Shown: positions 44,472-52,676 of the stretch, piece after piece
How positions within the stretch are numbered: position 1 is the first letter of the stretch
Layout: each line of letters starts with the position of its first letter
Assembly: GCA_024401365.1 (NCBI GenBank)
Contig: JAKSLE010000008.1
Coordinates: 62,001-126,000 of the forward strand
DNA length: 64,000 nucleotides
From: Bacteroidales bacterium
GTDB lineage: Bacteria > Bacteroidota > Bacteroidia > Bacteroidales > Marinilabiliaceae
Direction: 5' to 3'
Translations under genes and position numbers: made by a program
The notes under the pieces: model-generated
Seen by the model: only the letters and a program-made list of their open reading frames with translations
Told to the model about the DNA's origin: nothing
Databases searched by the model: none

Positions 44472-45401
44472 ATGGGACCATTAAGAAAATATTTGTGGAT
44501 TCTGACTAAACTCAGATTACACAAAAGCTTGACCTTAGAGCAAATCGGTAGAATGTGGGTTGACGATCAGGTCAATAATGGCGAGGAACTGACTAATAGA
44601 ACTTTTCATAAATATCTTAGAGATATAGAAGATCTCTTTGATATCAACATTGTCAATACACGTTGTGGCGATTATACATATTCCATCGAAGGGTTGGATG
44701 ACCTGAAAAATGACGAATTCAGATCGTGGCTCCTTGATTCTTACGCTGTTATCGACCAACTACAGGTGGATAAACGGCTTCAGGGACGTGTGTTTTTTGA
44801 AGATATACCTTCTGGTCAACAGTGGCTCACTGTCTTTCTAGAGGCTATACGCCAAAATAAGACAACAACTATTACTTATCAACGTTACGTTTATGGCTAT
44901 GAAAACACATACGACATAGAGCCGTATGCTCTTAAGCTTTTCAACCGCCGCTGGTATGTTATTGCTCGCAATCCTTATCTTTCCGATAAGGAAAAGAATG
45001 ATGTAATCAGAATATATGGTTTGGACAGAATGAAGGAGGTGGTGATTACATCTAAATGTTTCCTAGAACCTGAGCCTGGTGTTATAGAGAATATGTTTCA
45101 AGATTGCTACGGAATCTTGGCCGATGAGAATGTTTCTGCTGAACGTGTAGTCATCAAAGCCTGGAGCCCTCAGTATAAATACATCAGGTCACTCCCCCTT
45201 CATAAATCTCAGAGGGAGATAGATCATGATGATGATGAGTCGGTAACTTTTGAATATTATGTGCGACCAACATTTGATTTCTTGCAGGAGTTATTGGCAC
45301 AAACAGACTCTATTGAGGTTCTGGAACCTCAGTCTGTTCGCAATCAAATGCGTAACTTCGCAAAAAATATGTATCATCACTACAAAGACGACAATAATTA
45401 A
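44472..45401 (+). CDS. WYL-domain transcriptional regulator
   Basis: 309 residues. The N-terminal winged helix (about 1-75: LTLEQIGRMWVDD, TNRTFHKYLRDIEDLFDINI) precedes a WYL domain (about 120-205: TTITYQRYVYGYE, DIEPYALKLFNRRWYVIARNP, RIYGLDRM) and a WCX-type C-terminal domain. This is the layout of BrxR/CapW-type regulators that control phage-defence operons and sense nucleic-acid ligands. Its promoter carries the island dyad, making it the best candidate for the protein that binds all six sites. It overlaps the next gene by one base (TAATG). Confidence 0.92.
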   Translation: MGPLRKYLWILTKLRLHKSLTLEQIGRMWVDDQVNNGEELTNRTFHKYLRDIEDLFDINIVNTRCGDYTYSIEGLDDLKNDEFRSWLLDSYAVIDQLQVDKRLQGRVFFEDIPSGQQWLTVFLEAIRQNKTTTITYQRYVYGYENTYDIEPYALKLFNRRWYVIARNPYLSDKEKNDVIRIYGLDRMKEVVITSKCFLEPEPGVIENMFQDCYGILADENVSAERVVIKAWSPQYKYIRSLPLHKSQREIDHDDDESVTFEYYVRPTFDFLQELLAQTDSIEVLEPQSVRNQMRNFAKNMYHHYKDDNN

Positions 45402-45955
45402 TGAAAAAAGGAATAAATTTCATTGCTATAGACTTTGAGACTGCGACTGGCAAACGATCTTCGATTTGTGAGGCGGGTATATGTGTGGTAAAGGATGGTG
45501 AGATAGTGGAGACTAAATCGTGGTTGGTACAGCCCGAGGATAATCTCTATTCTTATTGGAATATACAGTGCCATGGCATCGTGCCTGAGGATACGGAGGA
45601 TGCGCCGGAGTGGCCTGTGGTATGGAAAGAGCTGCGACAGTATCTGTATGAGACGCCTGTATTAGTTGCCCATAACGCAGCTTTCGATATTTCTTGTATC
45701 CGAAAGGCGAATGAACTGTATCATCAGGATGCACCAGAGGCGACTTTCTACTGTACTCTTCGTGCTGCTCGTCATGATTACGATTTCGGCACTAATACAC
45801 TCGGCTATCTCTGCGAGCAGTTCAATATCCCAGAGGGAACTCATCACAGAGCTGGGGACGATGCCGAGATGTGCGCTCGTCTTTTTCTCCGCATTATAGA
45901 TGATGCCAGCATAACGTCGCTGGAAGAACTCGATTATTGTAATGGGATATTATAA
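45401..45955 (+). CDS. DnaQ-like 3'-5' exonuclease
   Basis: 184 residues, DEDDh fold: FIAIDFETA (residues 6-14) gives the first D-E pair, LVAHNAAFDISCI (about 86-98) the second D, and HHRAGDDAEMCARL (about 147-160) the H and last D. Similar stand-alone exonucleases in Bacteroidetes act as DNA polymerase III epsilon-like nucleases or RNases. The start codon overlaps the stop of the WYL regulator, so the two are cotranslated; this is unusual for a housekeeping epsilon subunit and fits a regulated repair or defence role. Confidence 0.88.
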   Translation: MKKGINFIAIDFETATGKRSSICEAGICVVKDGEIVETKSWLVQPEDNLYSYWNIQCHGIVPEDTEDAPEWPVVWKELRQYLYETPVLVAHNAAFDISCIRKANELYHQDAPEATFYCTLRAARHDYDFGTNTLGYLCEQFNIPEGTHHRAGDDAEMCARLFLRIIDDASITSLEELDYCNGIL

Positions 45956-45984
45956 TTCTACATCCTCCATATTAGGAAATAATA

Positions 45985-46019
45985 TAAGCCCTGCCAGTGA
46001 AAATCACCGACAGGGCTTA
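45985..46019. terminator. Bidirectional terminator between exonuclease and glnN
   Basis: TAAGCCCTG (45985-45993) pairs with CAGGGCTTA (46011-46019), with an inner GTGA/TCAC. It lies between convergent genes. Confidence 0.8.
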
Positions 46020-46045
46020 ATATTAACATTAACTAAGAGCTTCTA

Positions 46046-48232
46046 TTATCTAGCAAAGAGCAACTCTCTGTACTTTGGCAATGGCCACATCTCGTTGTCT
46101 ACGATAAGCTCGAGCTTGTCTACATGGTAGCGAATCTCGTCGAGCAATGGACGAACTGTTGCGTCGTATGCCTCAGCCTTCTCCTTCTCCGACTCAATCT
46201 TGTTTGCAACCTTACGAGCGTTCTCGAGTGCTGTAGACTTGGTACGGATCTCGCTTACGTGCTTTGAAATCTTACGGATAAGATCCTTCTCTGATGCAGT
46301 CAACTCATCAGCCTCGGCACCCATAATCTCGATCATACCCTTAACGTTCTTGATAAGGATGTTCTGATACTGGATAGCTGTTGGGATGATATGGTTAACA
46401 ACCAAGTCGCTCATTACACGACCCTCGATCTGGATCTTCTTTGTATACTTCTCATACTCTACCTCGGCACGAGCCTCGAGCTCTCTCTCTGTCAAGATGC
46501 CCTGACCGATCAATACCGACTTAGCGTGATCTGTTGTCATCTTGCTGATTGACTCAGGTACAGATGTGATGTTTGTCAAGCCACGACGAGCAGCCTCTGC
46601 CTTCCACTCCTCAGAATAGCCGTTGCCATCGAAGTGTACTGGAGCCGACTCGATAATGAGCTTACGGATCTCCTGGAAGATAGCCTCATCTTTCTTAACA
46701 CCCTTCTCAATGAGAGCATCAACATTCTTCTTGAACTCTACGAGCTGTGCAGCAACCATTGAGTTGAGGACTGTCATCGCACCAGCGCAGTTTGCTGAAG
46801 AACCTACTGCACGGAACTCGAAACGGTCGCCTGTAAATGCGAATGGCGATGTACGGTTACGGTCAGTGTTATCAATCAAGATCTCTGGCAAACGACCTAC
46901 ACCAAGCTTCAATGCTGTCTTCTCTTCTGGAGTCATCTTAGCATCAGAAACCTTCTCTACGATGCTGTCAAGCATTGACGAAATCTGTGTGCCGAGGAAG
47001 ATAGATACGATTGCTGGAGGTGCCTCGTTAGCGCCAAGACGGTGCATGTTGGTCGAGTTGAGGATAGAAGAACGGAGCAAATCCTGTCCTTTGTATACTG
47101 CAGCCATCACGTTTGTCAAGAATGTGAGGAATACCATGTTGCCCTTAGGGTTCTTGCCAGGAGCAAAGAGGTTAACACCTGTATCTGTACCGAGCGACCA
47201 GTTGTTGTGCTTACCTGAACCGTTTACACCAGCAAATGGCTTCTCATGGAGCAATACCTCAAAACCATGATGCTTTGCCAAACGCTTCATAACGTCCATT
47301 ACCAACTGGTTGTGGTCATTGGCAAGGTTTACCTCCTCATAGATAGGAGCAAGCTCGAACTGGTTTGGAGCCACCTCATTGTGACGTGTCTTAACTGGAA
47401 TACCAAGGCGCTGGCTCTCTACCTCAAGGTCACGCATGAAGTATGCAACACGCTCTGGAATAGAACCGAAGTAGTGGTCCTCGAGCTGCTGGTTCTTAGC
47501 AGAAAGGTGACCCATCAATGTACGACCTGTCAACATCAAGTCAGGACGAGCATTGTACAAACCTGCATCTACAAGGAAGTACTCCTGCTCCCAACCGAGG
47601 TATGAATATACCTTAGTTACGTTCTTATCGAAGTACTGGCAAACTGCTACTGCAGCTTCGTCAACAGCCTTCAAAGCCTTGAGAAGAGGTGTCTTGTAGT
47701 CAAGTGCATCACCTGTATATGAAATAAAGATTGTAGGGATACAAAGTGTAGAACCTACGATAAATGCTGGAGAAGTAACATCCCAAGCTGTATAACCACG
47801 AGCCTCGAATGTCTGACGGATACCACCATTAGGGAACGAAGATGCGTCAGGCTCCTGCTGTGCAAGGTGCTTACCTGAGAATTCCTCGATAATCTTGCCG
47901 TCAGGACCGTAGTTGATAAAGCCGTCATGCTTCTCTGCTGTACCCTCTGTCAAAGGCTGGAACCAGTGAGTATAGTGTACTACTCCGTGATCAAGTGCCC
48001 AAGCCTTCATACCTGCAGCAACACCATCTGCAATCGAGCGGTCAACAAGTTCGCTCTTTGCAATGCACTGCTTTACTTTCTTGTACACGCTAGGCTGAAG
48101 ATATTTCTTCATTGCCTCATCGTTGAATACTAACTCTCCATAGAACTCTGAAACTCGTTTCTCTGGAAACTTCATGTCTGGAGCCTTCTTGGTCATCAAG
48201 TCGGACAAAGCCTTAAAACGCAACGTTGCCAT
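46046..48232 (-). CDS. glnN: Glutamine synthetase type III
   Basis: 728 residues, the length typical of GSIII, the dodecameric glutamine synthetase of Bacteroidetes and cyanobacteria. Recognisable parts are GYTAWDVTSPAFI, GWEQEYFLVD, RHNEVAPNQFELAPIYEE and KPFAGVNGSGKHNNWSLGTDTG (catalytic and ammonium/glutamate sites), and the ATP-site segment NRTSPFAFTGDRFEFR. Makes glutamine from glutamate, ammonia and ATP. Monocistronic, convergent with the exonuclease gene, with its own promoter. Confidence 0.97.
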   Translation of the reverse strand: MATLRFKALSDLMTKKAPDMKFPEKRVSEFYGELVFNDEAMKKYLQPSVYKKVKQCIAKSELVDRSIADGVAAGMKAWALDHGVVHYTHWFQPLTEGTAEKHDGFINYGPDGKIIEEFSGKHLAQQEPDASSFPNGGIRQTFEARGYTAWDVTSPAFIVGSTLCIPTIFISYTGDALDYKTPLLKALKAVDEAAVAVCQYFDKNVTKVYSYLGWEQEYFLVDAGLYNARPDLMLTGRTLMGHLSAKNQQLEDHYFGSIPERVAYFMRDLEVESQRLGIPVKTRHNEVAPNQFELAPIYEEVNLANDHNQLVMDVMKRLAKHHGFEVLLHEKPFAGVNGSGKHNNWSLGTDTGVNLFAPGKNPKGNMVFLTFLTNVMAAVYKGQDLLRSSILNSTNMHRLGANEAPPAIVSIFLGTQISSMLDSIVEKVSDAKMTPEEKTALKLGVGRLPEILIDNTDRNRTSPFAFTGDRFEFRAVGSSANCAGAMTVLNSMVAAQLVEFKKNVDALIEKGVKKDEAIFQEIRKLIIESAPVHFDGNGYSEEWKAEAARRGLTNITSVPESISKMTTDHAKSVLIGQGILTERELEARAEVEYEKYTKKIQIEGRVMSDLVVNHIIPTAIQYQNILIKNVKGMIEIMGAEADELTASEKDLIRKISKHVSEIRTKSTALENARKVANKIESEKEKAEAYDATVRPLLDEIRYHVDKLELIVDNEMWPLPKYRELLFAR

Positions 48233-48289
48233 ATCTTTATATATTTATAGTTTATTACTTATTTCAGCTTTTTGCTTTCATTTACGATG

Positions 48290-48320
48290 CAAATATAGGT
48301 GCTAGGTTTCACATATGCAA
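48290..48320 (-). promoter_or_regulatory. Promoter of glnN
   Basis: Minus strand TTG (48318-48320), 20 bp, TATATTTG (48290-48297): a good -33/-7 pair about 58 bp before the glnN start. Confidence 0.7.
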
Positions 48321-48447
48321 TATTTTGGACGAAAATTTTACATTATTTAATCAACTACCCCCTCTAACTTACACTTTGATAGTAAAAATCACCCAATTTC
48401 ATGCATATAACCCCTCAATATATAGTGTAGTGACAGATTGTTTGATG

Positions 48448-48455
48448 TATCTTTG
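48448..48455 (+). promoter_or_regulatory. -7 box of the VanZ-like gene
   Basis: TATCTTTG, matching TAnnTTTG, 22 bp before the ATG at 48478. It rules out a start further upstream. Confidence 0.6.
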
Positions 48456-48477
48456 CAAAACAATCAAATTGAAAGCA

Positions 48478-48915
48478 ATGAACCGTAATCTTAGATGGTT
48501 TTTACTCATATCTTGGCTAATACTGATTTTTGTACTCTCACATATGGCCGGTGAGGAGTCTAGTGAGCAGAGTCGCTTCGTAGTGTGGCTATTCTCTGCC
48601 ATAGGTCTGGACCTGAATGGGTGGTTCGGAGAAATGACTATGTGGATAGTCAGAAAAGCAGCCCATACTTTTGAGTACTTCATGCTTTGTATCTTTGCCC
48701 ACAATGTAATACATATATATATAAGGAGTAATCGACGATTCTTATATGCACTGGCAGCCGCATTCTTTTATGCATGCACAGATGAACTGCATCAGATTTT
48801 TATCAATGGCCGAGCCGGTTGCATAGAAGATATAATGATTGACACTTTCGGAGCTTTATTGGGATTACTCTCAATATTTTTGTGGTATTACATAAAAAAA
48901 GCCCGAACCCAATAG
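48478..48915 (+). CDS. VanZ-like membrane protein
   Basis: 145 residues from ATG 48478, chosen because the -7 box lies inside the longer open frame starting at 48226. About four membrane segments. FVLSHMAGEESSEQS near the first helix, RKAAHTFEYFMLC and ACTDELHQIFINGRAG are the VanZ-family conserved blocks (TDExHQ motif). VanZ proteins affect glycopeptide susceptibility in enterococci, but most Bacteroidetes members are of unknown function. Convergent with the NifX-like gene. Confidence 0.85.
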   Translation: MNRNLRWFLLISWLILIFVLSHMAGEESSEQSRFVVWLFSAIGLDLNGWFGEMTMWIVRKAAHTFEYFMLCIFAHNVIHIYIRSNRRFLYALAAAFFYACTDELHQIFINGRAGCIEDIMIDTFGALLGLLSIFLWYYIKKARTQ

Positions 48916-48925
48916 GGTCCGAGCC
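48900..48925 (-). terminator. Terminator of the NifX-like gene
   Basis: Minus strand AGGCTCGGACCC/GGGTTCGGGCT hairpin (one C-A mismatch and a G-T pair) followed by a run of seven T. It overlaps the 3' end of the VanZ-like gene. Confidence 0.75.
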
Positions 48926-48949
48926 TGTATTTCTATATCATTGCAGGGA

Positions 48950-49345
48950 TCAAACTATACCCTTAGGCAACACTATACTGATAGTAGGCTGATGATGCCC
49001 ACAGTCATGATGGTCACAAATTTGAGGATTGTCGACAATCTTCCCTGCCAGATAATCTCTAACTAACGTCTCCACATTACCTTCACATCCTTTAATTACC
49101 TCAATACCGCAACTGCCCAACTTATTGATTGCACCTTGCCCTATATTGCCAGCAAGCATCAACGTAATGCCCATGTCTTTCATTTCGTAGGCAATATTGG
49201 ATTTGCAACCGCAACCTTCTGGACTGGCCAAGGTGGAGATTTTGACTACCTCATTATTGTCGTCTGTTTCTACTACCGTATAATAAGCACAATGACCAAA
49301 GTGATGGTCCACTACCCCATCTCTAGTAGGAATCGCTATCTTCAT
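48950..49345 (-). CDS. NifB/NifX-family dinitrogenase cofactor-like protein
   Basis: 131 residues. MKIAIPTRDGVVDHHFGHCAYYTVV and the central GCGCKSNIAYEMKDMGITLMLAGNIGQGAINKL are typical of the NifX/NifB C-terminal domain family (PF02579). The tail is rich in His and Cys (CDHHDCGHHQP), a likely metal site. No nitrogenase genes are visible, so a role in iron-sulfur or molybdenum handling is more likely than nitrogen fixation. Confidence 0.88.
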   Translation of the reverse strand: MKIAIPTRDGVVDHHFGHCAYYTVVETDDNNEVVKISTLASPEGCGCKSNIAYEMKDMGITLMLAGNIGQGAINKLGSCGIEVIKGCEGNVETLVRDYLAGKIVDNPQICDHHDCGHHQPTISIVLPKGIV

Positions 49346-49476
49346 TACTGTTTGTCTGTTGATTTACGACTGCAATAATACGAATAACATTCCTATGGAC
49401 GAAATAATTGGCCCAAATATCAGCCAACTCTCAATATACTTAATTATTGGTATATCCCATTTTCACATAAGTTGAT

Positions 49477-49484
49477 TAACTTTG
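49477..49484 (+). promoter_or_regulatory. -7 box of bioB
   Basis: TAACTTTG matches TAnnTTTG, 30 bp before the ATG at 49515. It overlaps an upstream in-frame start at 49482, which therefore cannot be used. Confidence 0.6.
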
Positions 49485-49514
49485 TACGCCATTTATCATT
49501 TAACAATCAAGAAA

Positions 49515-50489
49515 ATGTTGAATCTTGAAAAGATAGTCGATCAGATCATCAACAACGCTTACCAGGTGACAGAAGCCGAAGCCTTGGAATTACTTCGCTG
49601 GCCCGACGCTAACGCTCTCTATGCTGCAGCCGACAAGGTCAGAAATGCATTGTGCGGTGATTATTTCGATACTTGCTCAATTATAAATGCCCGCTCAGGT
49701 CGTTGCTCGGAGGATTGCAAATGGTGCAGCCAGTCGCACAAACATCACACAGGCATTGACGAGTACCCTCTCATCGGCGTGGAAGAGGCTATGAAACTTG
49801 CCAAGAGAAACGACAGTGCCGGTGTACAGAGATATTCACTGGTTACCAGTGGCAGAACGATGACCGACGCTCAGATAGACCAGGTAGTTGAGATATTCAA
49901 AGCCCTGAAAAAGGATACCAATCTGTTCCTTTGTGCCTCAATGGGCTTACTCACTAAACCACAACTTCAGAAGTTGTACAATGCTGGCGTGAGAAGATAC
50001 CATTGTAATATAGAGACAGCCCCAAGTCACTTCCCTAATCTATGCACTACACATACTACAGCTGAAAAAGTGCAGACTATCCAGTGGGCAAAGGAGGTAG
50101 GCATGGACGCATGCTCTGGCGGCATCATAGGTATGGGTGAGTCAGAGGAGCAGCGTGTGGAGATGGCTTGCTACCTCCGTTCTATCGGGGTACATTCTAT
50201 TCCGCTCAACGTACTGATGCCTATCAAGGGCACTGCGCTTGAGAATCAACCTCCATTGTCCGAAGAGACTATTCTTCGCACAGCATCAATGTTCCGTCTT
50301 GTCAACCCTAAGGCCTATATCCGAATGGCTGGCGGTCGCGCATCATACTGGGCACAAAGCGACATAGCCCTCAAATGTGGCATCAACTCTTCAATAGTTG
50401 GCGATATGCTCACTACTACAGGAGCCAAAACCATAGAGGAGGACATGGTAAAATTCAAGGAGGCTGGATATACTCTCACAGAAAAATAG
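49515..50489 (+). CDS. bioB: Biotin synthase BioB
   Basis: 324 residues from ATG 49515. Radical-SAM enzyme that inserts sulfur into dethiobiotin. NARSGRCSEDCKWCSQS carries the CxxxCxxC cluster ligands; YHCNIETAPSHFPNLCTTHT is the BioB substrate segment, and GGIIGMGESEEQRVEMA and PLNVLMPIKGT follow. The [2Fe-2S] Arg/Cys region RMAGGRASYW is also present. No other biotin genes are adjacent. DUF4491 follows after 27 bp. Confidence 0.95.
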   Translation: MLNLEKIVDQIINNAYQVTEAEALELLRWPDANALYAAADKVRNALCGDYFDTCSIINARSGRCSEDCKWCSQSHKHHTGIDEYPLIGVEEAMKLAKRNDSAGVQRYSLVTSGRTMTDAQIDQVVEIFKALKKDTNLFLCASMGLLTKPQLQKLYNAGVRRYHCNIETAPSHFPNLCTTHTTAEKVQTIQWAKEVGMDACSGGIIGMGESEEQRVEMACYLRSIGVHSIPLNVLMPIKGTALENQPPLSEETILRTASMFRLVNPKAYIRMAGGRASYWAQSDIALKCGINSSIVGDMLTTTGAKTIEEDMVKFKEAGYTLTEK

Positions 50490-50516
50490 TGTCTCTCAAA
50501 ATAAAAGAATCAAAGC

Positions 50517-50798
50517 ATGAACTTTTATGGACTGATTGTAGCCATTGCTACTTTTTTAATGATCGGACTATTCCATCCACTGGTTATCAAGGGCGAGTAC
50601 TATTTCGGCGTCAAGATCTGGTGGGTGTTCGCCATCATGGGCGTACTAGGCTGCGCAGCTTCTCTGTTCGTTGAGAATCTTACCCTCAGCATACTGTTTG
50701 GCGTTTTCGGCGCATCTTCTTTATGGAGCATCGGCGAAATATTCCAGCAGAGGAAACGCGTGGAAAAGGGATGGTTCCCTAAAAGGAAGAAAGACTGA
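50517..50798 (+). CDS. DUF4491 family membrane protein
   Basis: 93 residues with three hydrophobic segments (about 3-22, 31-50, 55-72), GLFHPLVIKGEYYFG and WWVFAIMGVLGC, and a basic tail ending PKRKKD. Matches the small Bacteroidetes DUF4491 family as I recall it. Cotranscribed with bioB and followed by a terminator. Function unknown. Confidence 0.75.
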   Translation: MNFYGLIVAIATFLMIGLFHPLVIKGEYYFGVKIWWVFAIMGVLGCAASLFVENLTLSILFGVFGASSLWSIGEIFQQRKRVEKGWFPKRKKD

Positions 50799-50806
50799 TA
50801 AGAAAA

Positions 50807-50831
50807 AAGAGTCGGCCATTGGTCGACTCTT
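50807..50831. terminator. Bidirectional terminator
   Basis: AAGAGTCG (50807-50814) pairs with CGACTCTT (50824-50831); an A-run precedes it. It lies between DUF4491 and the convergent acyltransferase gene. Confidence 0.75.
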
Positions 50832-50837
50832 ACTATA

Positions 50838-51890
50838 TCATACCCACTTATAATTTAACGTGTGACAGCCCCATCTCAAAACATGTGCCACCACGAATGA
50901 CAGCATAATAGCCACTATAGCCGTAATAGGTATAAGCACCTCGGGGCTCAATCCCGCACTTTCTACTAATTGGGTCAAAAATACCACAGGGAATGGATGT
51001 ATGACAAATGCCAAGAACGAATCTGCAGCTGCCGACTCCCAAAATGTATGTTGCCTATTGAAATATCGCCTGCCTATAGCAAGAAGAAAATACGAAACTG
51101 CAACACACGACACAGCCTCCCATACGGAATATACTAGCGACGTGACATTCAATCCACCTGATGTATCTTCTGGATGCGACGCTGATATCCCTAACATCAA
51201 TACCCACATCACAAAAGCTATAGCCATCCATTTACATGAACGTCGTACCGTCAACGTGTCCAATAGTTTCTGCCGTGAAGCTAAAATACCTATAATGTAC
51301 ATGGCAACATAGAGCACAAAGTTTGCAAAGGTTATGCCCATTATTGGCTGATTGGTACGTACCACGGTTCGTAGAGCAAAGGTCAATAGGCCCGTAACGA
51401 CTACAAATATTGTCATCGTCCGACTGTTTATCTTTATCTCTCCTATCTTGATATTGATTTTTCTGACAAGAATATACGCCATCTCAAAAAACAATAGCGC
51501 AAAAACAAACCATAGTGGACCTAATTGATATTGATACTCAGCACCCATACCCCACACATACTTGACAAGTAGCGGATGTATACCAAAAACATACACCAGC
51601 AAGGGCACTCCTAATCTGAAGAATCTGTCCCTCACAAACCCTGCCACACCTTTCTTGTCAAGGGACACCGGAGTAAATAACGCCGAGACAAAAAAGAATA
51701 GGCTCATAAAATATGATTGATTTATACCTAGTATAATAGTGCACAGTATTCTGGATGTGCCTTCTACTTGTACAGGCGAATCATAGTACCACCCTCCTAT
51801 CGAACAGAATCCCATTATCACATGATGGAATATGACTATACAGCACAACAAAAGTCGTATGTAGTCAACATAAAATAGTCTCAATTTCAT
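50838..51890 (-). CDS. Acyltransferase family 3 membrane protein
   Basis: 350 residues, about ten membrane helices. The N-terminus LFYVDYIRLLLCCIVIFHHVIMG carries the His-His of acyltransferase 3 proteins (PF01757), which O-acylate sugars or lipids at the cell surface. Other segments, such as GPLWFVFALLFFEM and FLAFVIHPFPVVFL, fit the family. Monocistronic with its own promoter; substrate unknown. Confidence 0.85.
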   Translation of the reverse strand: MKLRLFYVDYIRLLLCCIVIFHHVIMGFCSIGGWYYDSPVQVEGTSRILCTIILGINQSYFMSLFFFVSALFTPVSLDKKGVAGFVRDRFFRLGVPLLVYVFGIHPLLVKYVWGMGAEYQYQLGPLWFVFALLFFEMAYILVRKINIKIGEIKINSRTMTIFVVVTGLLTFALRTVVRTNQPIMGITFANFVLYVAMYIIGILASRQKLLDTLTVRRSCKWMAIAFVMWVLMLGISASHPEDTSGGLNVTSLVYSVWEAVSCVAVSYFLLAIGRRYFNRQHTFWESAAADSFLAFVIHPFPVVFLTQLVESAGLSPEVLIPITAIVAIMLSFVVAHVLRWGCHTLNYKWV

Positions 51891-51927
51891 AGTCTATATC
51901 ACTCAAATAACGTGTATTATATTACCA

Positions 51928-51954
51928 CAAAGTTAATCTTATTTTTTATCTTTG
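51928..51954. promoter_or_regulatory. Back-to-back divergent -7 boxes
   Basis: Minus strand TAACTTTG (51928-51935) for the acyltransferase gene and plus strand TATCTTTG (51947-51954) for the nitroreductase gene are 11 bp apart, so each -33 region lies across the other promoter. Polymerase binding should be mutually exclusive. Confidence 0.6.
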
Positions 51955-52011
51955 CCTCGATTCAATAGCAATATTGCACTCAATCTTTTTACTCCATTAT
52001 CATTTTACATA

Positions 52012-52620
52012 ATGAAACAGTTTATTTTGCCTTTATTGGCTCTCGTATTCACAGGTCTTGGTGTCTGCATTTCTGGTTGCAGCAATGCTCAGCAGACTGA
52101 GGCTAACCCAGAAATCAATGCTAGCCAGGTCGTAGTAGATAATATCATGGCTCGCCGAAGCATTCGCAAGTACAAGGACCAGCCTGTTTCTCAAGAAATT
52201 CTCGACAAAATAGTAGAGTGCGGTATCAATGCTCCTAATGGCATGAACCAGCAGTGCTACGAGGTCAAGGTTGTCAACGACCCTGCTTCTGCTGCTTTCC
52301 TCGCAGAGAACCTCAATGGCTTGTACAAGGCTCCAGTATATATGTTCATCGCTGCTAAGAACAACTACGATATGTCTCGTATCGACGTAGGTCTCTTGGC
52401 CGAGAACGTATGTCTTTCAGCTTGGGCTTATGGTGTCGGCTCTATCAACCTCGGTATGCCTGTTCGCGCTTTGTATGAAAAGCCTGAGCTATTGGCTAAG
52501 TTGGGCTTTAGCGAGGGACACGACTTATGTCTCGTTCTTGCTTTGGGTTACGCCGACGAGGCTCCAGATGCTAAACCTCGTGTAGCCGAAAGAGTACAAT
52601 ACATAACCATCGCTGAGTAA
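52012..52620 (+). CDS. Nitroreductase-family lipoprotein
   Basis: 202 residues from ATG 52012; the longer frame from 51952 starts inside the -7 box. A type II signal peptide ends ISGC (Cys about 22), so the enzyme should be exported and lipid-anchored. The flavin fold follows: IMARRSIRKYKDQPVSQEILDKIVECGINAPNGMN and AENVCLSAWAYGVGSINLG, ending LALGYADEAP. Most nitroreductases are cytoplasmic FMN enzymes; export would need folding outside or a different role. Ended by a strong terminator. Confidence 0.88.
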   Translation: MKQFILPLLALVFTGLGVCISGCSNAQQTEANPEINASQVVVDNIMARRSIRKYKDQPVSQEILDKIVECGINAPNGMNQQCYEVKVVNDPASAAFLAENLNGLYKAPVYMFIAAKNNYDMSRIDVGLLAENVCLSAWAYGVGSINLGMPVRALYEKPELLAKLGFSEGHDLCLVLALGYADEAPDAKPRVAERVQYITIAE

Positions 52621-52644
52621 TACTGAGCTAAACAATTTATACAC

Positions 52645-52673
52645 AGAGCCATCTCTCATAGAGGGATGGCTCT
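52645..52673. terminator. Terminator between nitroreductase and CDF genes
   Basis: AGAGCCATC (52645-52653) pairs with GATGGCTCT (52665-52673) with an inner CTC/GAG, followed by TTTTTT. Serves the plus-strand gene. Confidence 0.85.
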
Positions 52674-52676
52674 TTT

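Noticed and set aside
48226..48477. 84-codon N-terminal extension of the VanZ-like protein
   Set aside because: It overlaps the glnN promoter and contains the gene's own TATCTTTG box; the family length fits ATG 48478.
48950..49345. Nitrogen-fixation gene
   Set aside because: Only a stand-alone NifX-like domain; no nifHDK or other nif genes are near, so a nitrogenase role is unsupported.
49482..49514. Upstream start for bioB
   Set aside because: It lies within the -7 box TAACTTTG; MLNLEKIVDQ at 49515 is the natural start.
51952..52011. Upstream start for the nitroreductase
   Set aside because: It begins inside the TATCTTTG box and would bury the lipoprotein signal peptide.
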